Positions 32,740 to 41,003 of a DNA stretch of 64,000 nt are shown here, in pieces (the first letter of the stretch is position 1; each line of letters opens with the position of its first letter). Where the stretch lies: contig OZ023214.1 in NCBI GenBank assembly GCA_963995525.1, forward strand, positions 47,616,560-47,680,559, read 5' to 3'. The notes beneath the pieces were generated by a model. It worked only from the letters and a program-made list of their open reading frames with translations, had not been told where the DNA came from and made no database searches. Source of the stretch: Escarpia spicata. Lineage: Eukaryota > Annelida > Polychaeta > Sabellida > Siboglinidae. Made by a program: the position numbers and the translations under genes.

Positions 32740-33342
32740 ATGACGGAGGGACCAGCTGGTGATAAGCGCGTGATGTACCAATTAGACGACAATGCGCCTT
32801 ATCAGAACGCTAACAATACAGTCGGAAGAAAAGAACTCTGTGAGTGGTCAGCGATGAAACATATGGCGGTCAAGAGCTTGGATATACAATTCAGGGGTGC
32901 TGGTCACTTCCTATCGAATTTCTATCCATGCGAGATACATATATGGGGCGAAGACTTTACTTGTACAGAAGCAGCATATCAGTTTAAAAAAGCTATACAT
33001 TTTCACGACGAGAACACAGCGAGAAAGATTCAGACCGCGCGCACTGGAATACAGGCGAAATACTGGAGTAAAAGCATTCGTTGGATACCCGATCGAGTCG
33101 TTTCATGGCTGTCACAACGTCGAGGTGTGATGTACGCTATAGTAGCCGTCAAGTTTCGTACCTCTAAACTACGCCAACGCTTGTTGGCTACAGGTGACGC
33201 ACGACTTATGGAGAATGTACCCAGTGCAGAGGGGTATTGGGGTAAGAGCTCAAACCGTAACAAACCAGGTAAGAATATACTCGGTGTGATACTTATGCAG
33301 GTGAGAGACTTCGTTAGACAGCGCTCTATACGGCTTACATAA
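32740..33342 (+). CDS. NADAR-family protein (YbiA-like)
   Basis: The 200-residue protein starts at ATG 32740. After about 50 variable residues a NADAR domain covers residues 55-190: LSNFYPC (58-64), the conserved TEAAYQ (76-81), GVMYAIVAVKF (129-139), LLATGDARLME (148-158), a W-G at 167-168 and GKNILGVILMQVR (177-189). Known NADAR enzymes are N-glycosidases acting on ADP-ribose-linked substrates, including removal of ADP-ribose from guanine bases in DNA. Inference: it may protect element DNA from, or counter, host ADP-ribosylation. It is not part of the usual Polinton core set. The ORF is intact. Confidence 0.85.
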   Translation: MTEGPAGDKRVMYQLDDNAPYQNANNTVGRKELCEWSAMKHMAVKSLDIQFRGAGHFLSNFYPCEIHIWGEDFTCTEAAYQFKKAIHFHDENTARKIQTARTGIQAKYWSKSIRWIPDRVVSWLSQRRGVMYAIVAVKFRTSKLRQRLLATGDARLMENVPSAEGYWGKSSNRNKPGKNILGVILMQVRDFVRQRSIRLT

Positions 33343-33429
33343 GGCGCCCATTAAAAAACAGACAGGCAGCCACGCGGTGACAAAGTACGGGAGAGTGAGA
33401 GAGATAAAGTCACGCGCACGATAAGATGT

Positions 33430-33484
33430 GAACACCCAGGGGCGCGATATCATCATCTAGGGGTGTCACGCGGTCGATCCCTGG
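33430..33484 (+). promoter_or_regulatory. Conserved upstream element, copy 2
   Basis: Second copy of 32625-32681, 14 bp before a TATA box of the RPA-like gene. Confidence 0.65.
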
Positions 33485-33497
33485 AGGGATTGAATTG

Positions 33498-33505
33498 TAT
33501 ATAAA
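33498..33505 (+). promoter_or_regulatory. TATA box of the RPA-like gene
   Basis: TATATAAA, 90 bp before the start codon at 33595. Confidence 0.6.
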
Positions 33506-33594
33506 CCTACCGTAAATCTAACAGGACAAACACTCTCTCTCAGTCTCGCTGCCGTTCGAAGCTCTTCACACTATACCGATACCTACACGACAAG

Positions 33595-34089
33595 ATGGCG
33601 ACATCCAACTTGAACAACGAGGAAATGCTCCTGTCAGAACTCGAACAAGTAAGTGACGGAACGTACGCGTTTGTTCGTCCACTGACACTAGTAACATGTG
33701 CTCTGTCCCCCGAATACGTATGTTACCCGGCGTGTAAAGTATGTAATCGGAAAGTTCTTCTTGAAACGACGAAAGGAGGGCACCATAACGTCAGTATATG
33801 TCCGGTGCACGGGGATCAGAAGGGAACTGCCGTTTACAAGTGTTCTATGGGGATGCTTTTCGCTGATCACAAGGGCAATGAAGTGTGGGCAACAGGATTT
33901 GACCGACTGGTACAGGAGGTCGTGGGAGGAATGACAGCAAGCGATTATATGTCGCTTAAATCCGGCGACGAACGCTACCAGTCACTGAATGTCCTACGTG
34001 GCAAACAGGCTAGGGTGACAATTAGAAAGGCAAGAAAGGCAGGGTATCAAAATTATACCGTGATAGCACTGGAAATAATCCAGTCGTAA
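33595..34089 (+). CDS. RPA70 DBD-C-like single-strand DNA-binding protein
   Basis: The 164-residue intact ORF resembles the C-terminal OB fold of replication protein A large subunit. A zinc ribbon (CKVC at 47-50, CPVH at 69-72) is inserted near the start, after YPA. Then come a YKCSMGMLFAD strand, VWATGFDRLVQEVVGG (97-112) and MTASDY, the order seen in RPA DBD-C. This domain binds single-stranded DNA and anchors the RPA trimer. Inference: it coats displaced strand during protein-primed replication, or captures host RPA partners. It has its own TATA box and conserved upstream element. Confidence 0.75.
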   Translation: MATSNLNNEEMLLSELEQVSDGTYAFVRPLTLVTCALSPEYVCYPACKVCNRKVLLETTKGGHHNVSICPVHGDQKGTAVYKCSMGMLFADHKGNEVWATGFDRLVQEVVGGMTASDYMSLKSGDERYQSLNVLRGKQARVTIRKARKAGYQNYTVIALEIIQS

Positions 34090-34470
34090 GAAACGCCAAC
34101 TGACAGTGACTCACTGTTAGGTGGCGTCTTCTGACGGAGTATAGAGAGGTCCTGTTTCTAACTGTCGTAAGAGGCGCCAACTGACAGTGACTCACTGTTA
34201 GGTGGCGCCTTCTGACGGAGTATAGAGAGGTCCTGTTCCTAACTGTCGTAAGAGGCGCCAACTGACAGTGACTCACTGTTAGGTGGCGCCGTCTGACGGA
34301 GTATAGAGAGGTCCTGTTCCTAACTGTCGTAAGAGGCGCCAACTGACAGTGACTCACTGTTGGGTGGCGCCTTCTGACGGAGTATAGAGAGAGAACCTGT
34401 TCCTAACTCCTGTAAGAGACGCAACCTGACAGTGACGAAAGAGTAGGTGACGCCCCAGGGGGAATAGAGA
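34087..34470 (+). repeat. Array of 81-bp hairpin repeats
   Basis: Four units begin at 34087, 34168, 34249 and 34330, with a degenerate fifth at 34413. Each contains an inverted repeat (GGCGCCAACTGACAGTGA facing TCACTGTTAGGTGGCGCC) that could form an 18-bp stem, then GACGGAGTATAGAGAGGTCC. The array starts on the stop codon of the RPA-like gene. Possible roles are RNA 3' processing, replication signals or protein binding. Confidence 0.85.
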
Positions 34471-34567
34471 GAGAGAGAGAGAGTCTGTCCCTAGAGGTTG
34501 AATGATGTCTCTCTGGTTGTCTACCTATTTGACACTATGATGTAATTTCCTCTACCGTATGTTGTAG

Positions 34568-35416
34568 ACGCCTCCTCGGTCATCCGAGGCAGTTCTATCA
34601 ACCCCCGTGCGTGGCGTGAAACGTCGACTGTCATTCGATGACGAGGCAAGTGTCATTCACGTGGGGTCATGTTCATGGTCTAGTGATCAGGATAATGATG
34701 ATGATGTTGCTAACGATGGTGATTTCGATACTGATTGGTCTGACTACGACGAGAGTCGGAGACCTAGTGAATTACAGGGGGCAGTAGAGAGAGTGAATGC
34801 AATTCAGAAACGAGCGGAGCACATGATAGATGACGACTTATTTATAGCCACTATAACCACTGCATGCATTCGTCAGGTAGCCGAAGGACTGTACCTTCGC
34901 TATGCGAACGTTCACGAAGACGTGTATAAAGTGGATCGTTCGCGTATATTTCATGCCTTTGATATGGCAGTATCCGATCTGGTGTGCGAATCGCGCGCAC
35001 CGTGGTTTGCTCGTGATGTCGTGTCACGAGTGAAAACGAGTCTCCGTAGTCACGGTATAACCGTGTCGGATGAGACGGAAGACGAAGCACCGAATGCGCC
35101 GCAGCCCTGGTACCTACAAGACAACACGACAGGGGAGGAGGCGGGAAGGCAGGTCTGGTGCTCCGAGATGATGCTGGTAGCACGCGATGCTATCGTTCGG
35201 TTCGTGAGCAACGAATTGTGGCGCACTTTCGAAGGTGAGACAAACACCATCTACCTGGTACGTAGCCATCTGATCCAAGACAGTGTGAGATATGCAATAC
35301 ATCATTACAGGTTTATGGTGGACACACCGAAGCGGGCACGTGACCTCATAACACGTGTGCAAGCCGTCCTGCGTGTGCGCGGTATACCTCTGTTGGACGA
35401 GGAAACACCCTGCTAA
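34568..35416 (+). CDS. Acidic protein with an internal duplication, unknown function
   Basis: The frame is open from a possible acceptor (ATGTTGTAG|ACG) at 34567. The only near-start codon is GTG at 34607; the first ATG lies well inside, so the 5' part is probably spliced on. From GTG the protein has 269 residues. It opens with KRRLSFDDE, like a cyclin-docking RxL motif, then a very acidic stretch (about 25-50). Two repeats of about 90 residues follow: FHAFDMAVSDLV...FARDVVSRVKTSLRSHGI, then IQDSVRYAIHHY...ARDLITRVQAVLRVRGI. Each ends in a similar helix and a D-E pair. No family was recognised. Its stop (TAATG) overlaps the next start. Confidence 0.6.
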   Translation, partial: TPPRSSEAVLSTPVRGVKRRLSFDDEASVIHVGSCSWSSDQDNDDDVANDGDFDTDWSDYDESRRPSELQGAVERVNAIQKRAEHMIDDDLFIATITTACIRQVAEGLYLRYANVHEDVYKVDRSRIFHAFDMAVSDLVCESRAPWFARDVVSRVKTSLRSHGITVSDETEDEAPNAPQPWYLQDNTTGEEAGRQVWCSEMMLVARDAIVRFVSNELWRTFEGETNTIYLVRSHLIQDSVRYAIHHYRFMVDTPKRARDLITRVQAVLRVRGIPLLDEETPC

Positions 35417-35904
35417 TGTTGTTGTTATTGTGTTGTCAGGTCAGCGATGCTCCCTCTAGCGGACTAGATCTCATCCAAAGATCATATGATGAGAAGCCGC
35501 TAGAGTGGGCACCTAGAAAAAGACGCCGTCACCACACCCCTATGCCACTGCGACAGGGTCTGCTTATGCACCTACACGCCCAGCGTCACGTGACGGATCT
35601 GGAAATGACGTGTGAGTGTGCGACACCACCACCACCACCATCCAACGAGTCATTGGATATGACGTGTGACAACGATGACGTCACCACATCCGAATACGAG
35701 GCACTGCGGACGGATTACTCGACGCTCGATATGGCCGCCGATGGCCATATCGTGTGGTCAAAAACGGACACGTCGATGCCGTGGACCCACCCGGTTCTGT
35801 TCGGTAGCGTACAGGACCTGGAAATAAACATCCAGAGTTTAGCTGCGGTGCTGTTCGTCACCAAAAGATGTAGCCTCGATACGGCCGTGCATACGATTTG
35901 CTAA
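35416..35904 (+). CDS. Basic/acidic accessory protein, unknown function, early stop
   Basis: The start ATG overlaps the upstream stop in TAATG, suggesting reinitiation. The sequence up to GTGTTGTCAG could instead be the end of an intron. From ATG it has 162 residues. Features are a nuclear-signal-like RKRRRHH, two related LEMTCE and LDMTCD motifs separated by PPPPP, and a helical end (SVQDLEINIQSLAAVLFV). After TAA (35902-35904) the frame stays open for 24 codons of similar character, ending at TGA 35977-35979. The TAA may thus be a nonsense mutation or a readthrough stop. Function unknown. Confidence 0.55.
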   Translation: MLLLLCCQVSDAPSSGLDLIQRSYDEKPLEWAPRKRRRHHTPMPLRQGLLMHLHAQRHVTDLEMTCECATPPPPPSNESLDMTCDNDDVTTSEYEALRTDYSTLDMAADGHIVWSKTDTSMPWTHPVLFGSVQDLEINIQSLAAVLFVTKRCSLDTAVHTIC

Positions 35905-35976
35905 GAACTTGCGCGGAACATCGAGTGCGCTGAACACGTCGCGTACATTACGGACTCACTCCAGAAGCGTCTGCAG

Positions 35977-36040
35977 TGACGACAAGAGGAAATGCGCCCC
36001 TACGCTATAGCTGGGGTTATAGGCGCCGCTTGTCTGTCAC
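35977..36040 (+). promoter_or_regulatory. Conserved 3' hairpin element, copy 1
   Basis: AGGAAATGCGCCCCTACG and GGGGTTATAGGCGCC occur in the same order as at 40696-40756, flanked by TGAC and GTCAC. The CCCC/GGGG and outer TGAC/GTCA pairs can form a stem. It follows the gene at 35416. Confidence 0.65.
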
Positions 36041-36093
36041 TGTAGGCGCTTAGCTTAGCTTTCTTATACTCGCTTTTACTGTATAATTCAATG

Positions 36094-36099
36094 AATAAA
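36094..36099 (+). terminator. Polyadenylation signal
   Basis: AATAAA after the conserved hairpin, about 190 bp past the stop at 35904. It probably ends the left accessory transcript. Confidence 0.6.
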
Positions 36100-36213
36100 G
36101 ATGTATGTAATCCAGGAATCCGGTGTCTGTTGTTCTTGTCATAGCTCGTTACGATCGATGAATACATCCACCTCCCCTCCGTCTATATACACGCACACTC
36201 ATACAAGCTCCTA

Positions 36214-36238
36214 TGACGTCACACTAGGATATATAGAC
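36214..36238 (+). promoter_or_regulatory. Polymerase promoter: CRE-like palindrome and TATA
   Basis: TGACGTCA (36214-36221) is followed by a TATATA (36230-36235), 43 bp before the polymerase ATG. Both match classical pol II promoter elements. Confidence 0.5.
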
Positions 36239-36277
36239 GCGTACAAGGATCCCCTATCCTTCAGTTGTAGGTAGACG

Positions 36278-39200
36278 ATGAAGCAGCACACGTGTCGTCA
36301 CTGCGGTCTCGTGCTTGATACACACGCCGGCATACAACGCCACATAGACCAAACGCATACATCAACACACGACGACGATCATGCTTACAGTAAACCACCG
36401 CCACGAGTGGTGCCATCTTTCGAACCACCAAACAGTACTAGGCACCCCTGTTCGAGATGTGGAAGAGACTTCACGAGACGTGGCAACCTGCTACGTCACA
36501 ACAGGAAGGGTTGTGACACCTCACAAAAAACACTACACCGCTGCGAGAGATGTGCACGTGAGTTCACGAGACGTGACAACCTGGTACATCATATGACGTC
36601 GGTATGCAGCCGACGTGCGGAAGCGAGCGAGCCACCCCTACGCAAACGAGCGAGATGCACAGAGCGACCACGTGTGAGAGCCGACGATGACGACCCGATA
36701 CAACCACCGCCCCGACTCCCCTTCGCCGATACTCTATCGAGGGAACTACGAGACGTCGTCCGAGAGCACTGGATGACCATCCGAAACCACGTGGCTAGAG
36801 GACCCGTGCAATCCAGGTACAATTACAGAGTATCGACACTGGACACGAGCGCCCTAGAACCGTCACTGAAGATCATGTTCCGCGAACAGACCCACGCCTT
36901 TAAGATTAATCTTAGTTATGGTTTTGTCCTAAGGAACAAGACCACGAACAGGTACAGGTATTATCATTCGTCCTGTAACTGCTGCGGGCGTTACCTCGAC
37001 GAACCGTGTCTGATCACAAACACTGTAGACTTTGATGCGTTTGTGGAACGTATCCGAGAAACAGACGTGCTGCAGTGGGTCATCAATCAGCGTCCGGACA
37101 GTCAATGGGTGTGCGAGGTGGTCACGAATGTCACCTTCTTCGTCAATCACATCGTAGATCACCCGATAGGATGTGTGGATATCACACTACCGAGCTACGT
37201 CAAACGAAACAAAGCCGTCATCGGATTGGAAAGAGACCCCGTCAACAAGACAAAGTACACCGACAATCTGTGTCTCTTCCGGTGTCTGGCTCTGCATCGT
37301 GGATGCGATCGATACCACCTTGAACCCGCTGTGCGGGTACTCTACGCGAAGTACGACTGTGATGGAGTGGCAATGAAAGACTTTGACGGGGTGACAATGG
37401 ACGATCTCTATCGCGTCGAGACCACCTTTGAGACCTACGTGTGCGTCTACAAGCTCGTCGAACCGGAAGAAGAATGTGGAAAGGCGACTGCCGAACTCGT
37501 ACGCCGGTCCTTGTGTCACTATCCCGAAACGATGTACGTCAATCTTCACGAGACACACTGTTCCTACATACAAGACGTGAACATGTACTGTCACTCTTAT
37601 CGATGTAGGAAGTGTGGCGACTCGCTATGGCACTACACGTACAAACTAGAACGACACGAGCGCGGGTGTACGGGAGGCGTGCGAAAGATCTATCCCGGTG
37701 GTGTCTACCATCCATCGCCGACAGTCTTCCATTGCTTGGACAACGAAAACATTCACGTTACCGAGTGTTTGCGCTACTATCCGTATCGCGCCACCTTCGA
37801 CTTCGAGTCCTGGTTCGATACGTCACAGCTTCCGTCGGACAGCGCCAAAGTCCACTGGGTGGCTCGTCACGTACCGTTGAGTGTGTCCCTGGCGAGTAAC
37901 GTACCCGGATTCGAACAGGTACAATGTCTGATCACGGATGGTGACAGCAACAAGTTGGTAGCCGACATGATGGGTATCCTTCAGACGATGAGTGAAGCAG
38001 CCTACGACGCCATCGTAGACAGTTACGAGGGTACACTACGCGAAATCGGGGAGGCTATCACGACGTGGGACGAACAGGAGGCATCCGCTGCAGAAGGAGA
38101 CGACAACGAGTCACGACGAAAACCGACCAATCCATACAAAACTCTCATGGGTCAATTGTACGGTTGGCTTCATCAGTTGCCCGTCATCGGCTTCAACTCG
38201 AGCAGGTACGATCTGAACGTCGTCAAACAGTTCCTGGTACCCTACTTCCTGTCCGAAAAGACACCAACAGAGGACGGGGAGGAAGAAGAAGAAGAAGAGA
38301 GGAAGGATGCAGGGACGTTTCACGTGATCAAACGCGGCAACACGTTTATGTGTCTATCGACGGACGACCTCAAATTCCTCGACATGACTCATTATATCGC
38401 CCCGGGATTCTTGTACGACAAGTACCTGAAAGCGTACGGTTGCGAGGTCACGAAAGGTCACTTCCCGTACGAATACATGGACAGCTTGGAGAGACTCGAC
38501 GATACCGCTCTACCTCCCAAAGAGGCCTTCTTCAGTCGACTGAAGAACGAAGGTATATCCGACGACGACTACACGCGATGTCGGAAGGTGTGGCGAGACA
38601 ACGACATGGAGACTCTGCGAGACTTTCTCGTCTGGTATAATAACAGGGACATCGTGCCGTTGTTGGAGGCCATCGCCAAACAGTTCGACTTCTACCGACA
38701 CCGCGGTATCGACATGTTCAAACAAGGAATCAGTATACCTGGTTTGACCTTGTCCTATCTGTTCACCTACGTGCCGAAGAGGACGTTCTTTACGCTCTTC
38801 AACGAGACGAACAAGGACGTCCACCAGCTTGTCAGAGAGAACATCGTCGGAGGACCGTCACTCATCTTCACCAGACACCACGAGAAGGGGGTCACGAAGA
38901 TACGTCGTAACGACTACGGTGATGCGGCTCGAACGTGTCAGTCCATCGTTGGCTATGATGCCAATGCATTGTATCTGTGGTCGATATCACAAGAGATGCC
39001 AACGGGATGGTACACGCGACGACGGGAAGAGAAGGAGTTCCGACCCGAAGCGGCACAGCCCACAGGTCAGATGGCTGCCGAATGGCTGACGTGGGAGTCC
39101 GAAAGTACGGGACTCGCCATACGTCACCAGACCAACGGTCGAGAGAAGCGCATCGGTAAACTATCGGTGGACGGTTGGTGCAGCGAAACGAAGACGGCCT

Positions 39201-40681
39201 ATCAATTTCACGGGTGCTACTATCACGGTTGTCCGTGTACCGGTCGTGAGGTTAACGAGGTCAACGGGAAACCCATGACGCAACTGCTCGCCGAAACGCG
39301 AAAAAACACGGCCTATCTTCGATACTTTGTGAGTGTCGTCGAGATGTGGGAATGTGAGTGGAAGGTCGAGAGACGCGATCCGTGCGTGAAACAGTTTCTG
39401 GACGTTCGGCAACGTCGTCGACACGTGCGCTGGAAAATGACGACACAACAGATCCTGACAGGGGTGCGCAACGGTAGCGTGTTCGGTATGATTCAGTGCG
39501 ACATACGTGTACCGGAGGTACTGCGCGCGCACTTTGCCGAGATGCAGCCCATTTTCAAGAACATTCACCTGACCCGCGACGACCTCGGACCGTTCATGCG
39601 TCGCTACGCTGAAGAACACGACATCATGGCGACTCCGCGTCGCATGCCCGTCGGGAGTTATCGTGGGGATAAGATCTTGCTCGTCACACCACTCTTGCGA
39701 TGGTACCTCGCGCACGGACTCGAGGTGACGCACGTCTACCAGGTCATCGAGTACACACCGGTCGCCTGCTTCCGACGATTCGGCGAGGCGGTGTCCACCG
39801 CACGTCGCGAAGGAGACGCCCATCCCGACAAGGCCATGATCGCGGATACCAACAAACTTACGGGTAATTCTTCGAATGGGAAATTTATCACCAATGTCGA
39901 TAAGCACCGCGAAGTCACCTACTGCACGGAGAAGAGCGCATCGTCCGTGATCAACAATCGTCGCTTCCGTCAACTCGACGTCGTCACCGCCGATGCGTAC
40001 GAGATCGAAATGCACAAGCGCACCGTCAAATACGCTCTGCCTACGCACGTGGGATTCTTCGTGTTGCAGTGGGCCAAACTGCGCATGTTGGAGTTCTACT
40101 ACGACTTTATGGTCAGGTACGTGGATCGTCCGCTGTTCGAGTACTGCGAAACCGATACGGATAGCGCCTATTTGGCTCTGGCCGGAGAGTCCGTCGACGA
40201 CCTCGTGACCCCGGCACTACGTGACCACTACTATCGTCACCGCTCCGAATGGCTACCGTCCGAATGTTGCGACGATCATCGGAACGACTACATACGCTGT
40301 CGACTAGCCGGACGTCCGTGGAACGGCACCGAGACGTGTTGCAAGGCGCGCAAAGCGTACGACAAGAGAACACCGGGACTCTTCAAGGTCGAATGGTCCG
40401 GCGACTGTTTCCTGGGACTGTGCAGCAAGACCTACTATTGTTCGGGTACGGTCGATAAATACACCACCAAAGGACTGAACAAACGACTCAACGCCATCGA
40501 AAAGCAGGCGTTCCTGGACGTGCTGACCAGTCGTCGTAGTGGAAGCGGAGTGAACCGTGGGTTCCGGGTCAATCACTCGTCCGTGCTGACGTACACCCAG
40601 GAACGCGCGGCGTTGACCTACTTCTATGCCAAGCGCGTGGTCAACGAGGACGGAATCACCACGGGTCCGGTGGACGTGTAA
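36278..40681 (+). CDS. PolB: Protein-primed family B DNA polymerase
   Basis: The intact ORF has 1467 residues. Three zinc fingers (C2H2/C2HC) lie in residues 1-110 (CRHCG, CSRCG, CERCA each followed by an H-rich helix). Exonuclease motifs: Exo I DFES at 508-511, Exo II FNSSRYD near 639-645, Exo III Y-N-N-R-D near 788. Polymerase motifs: A YDANALY near 893, B KLTGNSSNG from 1193, C DTDS at 1293-1296, and K-T-Y from 1384. Between A and B lies the GCYYHGCPC segment typical of Polinton polymerases. The enzyme copies linear element DNA from a protein primer, in the nucleus. A TATA box precedes it and the conserved hairpin follows it. Confidence 0.95.
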   Translation: MKQHTCRHCGLVLDTHAGIQRHIDQTHTSTHDDDHAYSKPPPRVVPSFEPPNSTRHPCSRCGRDFTRRGNLLRHNRKGCDTSQKTLHRCERCAREFTRRDNLVHHMTSVCSRRAEASEPPLRKRARCTERPRVRADDDDPIQPPPRLPFADTLSRELRDVVREHWMTIRNHVARGPVQSRYNYRVSTLDTSALEPSLKIMFREQTHAFKINLSYGFVLRNKTTNRYRYYHSSCNCCGRYLDEPCLITNTVDFDAFVERIRETDVLQWVINQRPDSQWVCEVVTNVTFFVNHIVDHPIGCVDITLPSYVKRNKAVIGLERDPVNKTKYTDNLCLFRCLALHRGCDRYHLEPAVRVLYAKYDCDGVAMKDFDGVTMDDLYRVETTFETYVCVYKLVEPEEECGKATAELVRRSLCHYPETMYVNLHETHCSYIQDVNMYCHSYRCRKCGDSLWHYTYKLERHERGCTGGVRKIYPGGVYHPSPTVFHCLDNENIHVTECLRYYPYRATFDFESWFDTSQLPSDSAKVHWVARHVPLSVSLASNVPGFEQVQCLITDGDSNKLVADMMGILQTMSEAAYDAIVDSYEGTLREIGEAITTWDEQEASAAEGDDNESRRKPTNPYKTLMGQLYGWLHQLPVIGFNSSRYDLNVVKQFLVPYFLSEKTPTEDGEEEEEEERKDAGTFHVIKRGNTFMCLSTDDLKFLDMTHYIAPGFLYDKYLKAYGCEVTKGHFPYEYMDSLERLDDTALPPKEAFFSRLKNEGISDDDYTRCRKVWRDNDMETLRDFLVWYNNRDIVPLLEAIAKQFDFYRHRGIDMFKQGISIPGLTLSYLFTYVPKRTFFTLFNETNKDVHQLVRENIVGGPSLIFTRHHEKGVTKIRRNDYGDAARTCQSIVGYDANALYLWSISQEMPTGWYTRRREEKEFRPEAAQPTGQMAAEWLTWESESTGLAIRHQTNGREKRIGKLSVDGWCSETKTAYQFHGCYYHGCPCTGREVNEVNGKPMTQLLAETRKNTAYLRYFVSVVEMWECEWKVERRDPCVKQFLDVRQRRRHVRWKMTTQQILTGVRNGSVFGMIQCDIRVPEVLRAHFAEMQPIFKNIHLTRDDLGPFMRRYAEEHDIMATPRRMPVGSYRGDKILLVTPLLRWYLAHGLEVTHVYQVIEYTPVACFRRFGEAVSTARREGDAHPDKAMIADTNKLTGNSSNGKFITNVDKHREVTYCTEKSASSVINNRRFRQLDVVTADAYEIEMHKRTVKYALPTHVGFFVLQWAKLRMLEFYYDFMVRYVDRPLFEYCETDTDSAYLALAGESVDDLVTPALRDHYYRHRSEWLPSECCDDHRNDYIRCRLAGRPWNGTETCCKARKAYDKRTPGLFKVEWSGDCFLGLCSKTYYCSGTVDKYTTKGLNKRLNAIEKQAFLDVLTSRRSGSGVNRGFRVNHSSVLTYTQERAALTYFYAKRVVNEDGITTGPVDV

Positions 40682-40695
40682 CACCGAACCACTGC

Positions 40696-40756
40696 TGACA
40701 CGATGAGGAAATGCGCCCCTACGTCAGTGGGGGTTATAGGCGCCTCTAGCTGTCAC
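40696..40756 (+). promoter_or_regulatory. Conserved 3' hairpin element, copy 2
   Basis: Copy of 35977-36040, starting 15 bp after the polymerase stop. Confidence 0.65.
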
Positions 40757-40835
40757 GCGGTTAGTAGGTGGGAGACACACACAAAAAATAACACTATTTA
40801 GTCAGATACCACGCAATCGATAGTCATAGCGCAGC

Positions 40836-41003
40836 ATGTCACGGACGGGAACGGTCGTAGCTGTAGCACTAGTGGGAATACTCGGTATGTACCTGTACGT
40901 CTTGTACGTCTTGTTCCGCGCTCCCTTCCTTCGTTGGTGTGGCGGAGGTGTCGTCGTATCTAACAGCACAGCGGACAACGTAACATTGTCGAACGACTAC
41001 TAG
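40836..41003 (+). CDS. Small single-pass membrane protein
   Basis: A 55-residue ORF ends at TAG immediately before the ATPase ATG (TAGATG). Residues 7-29 form one hydrophobic helix (VVAVALVGILGMYLYVLYVL), followed by R-A-P-F-L-R-W and a short polar tail with two N-x-S/T sites. Unknown function; a virion or host membrane role is possible. Supported by its packing between polymerase and ATPase. Confidence 0.55.
   Translation: MSRTGTVVAVALVGILGMYLYVLYVLFRAPFLRWCGGGVVVSNSTADNVTLSNDY

Noticed and set aside
34022..34357. Minus-strand repetitive ORF
   Set aside because: It reads through the 81-bp hairpin array and has no conserved features.
35416..35904. LxCxE retinoblastoma-binding motif
   Set aside because: The MTCEC and MTCDN motifs lack the Leu at the required position.
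39161..40048. 295-codon minus-strand ORF inside polymerase
   Set aside because: It is the antisense shadow of the strongly conserved polymerase frame.
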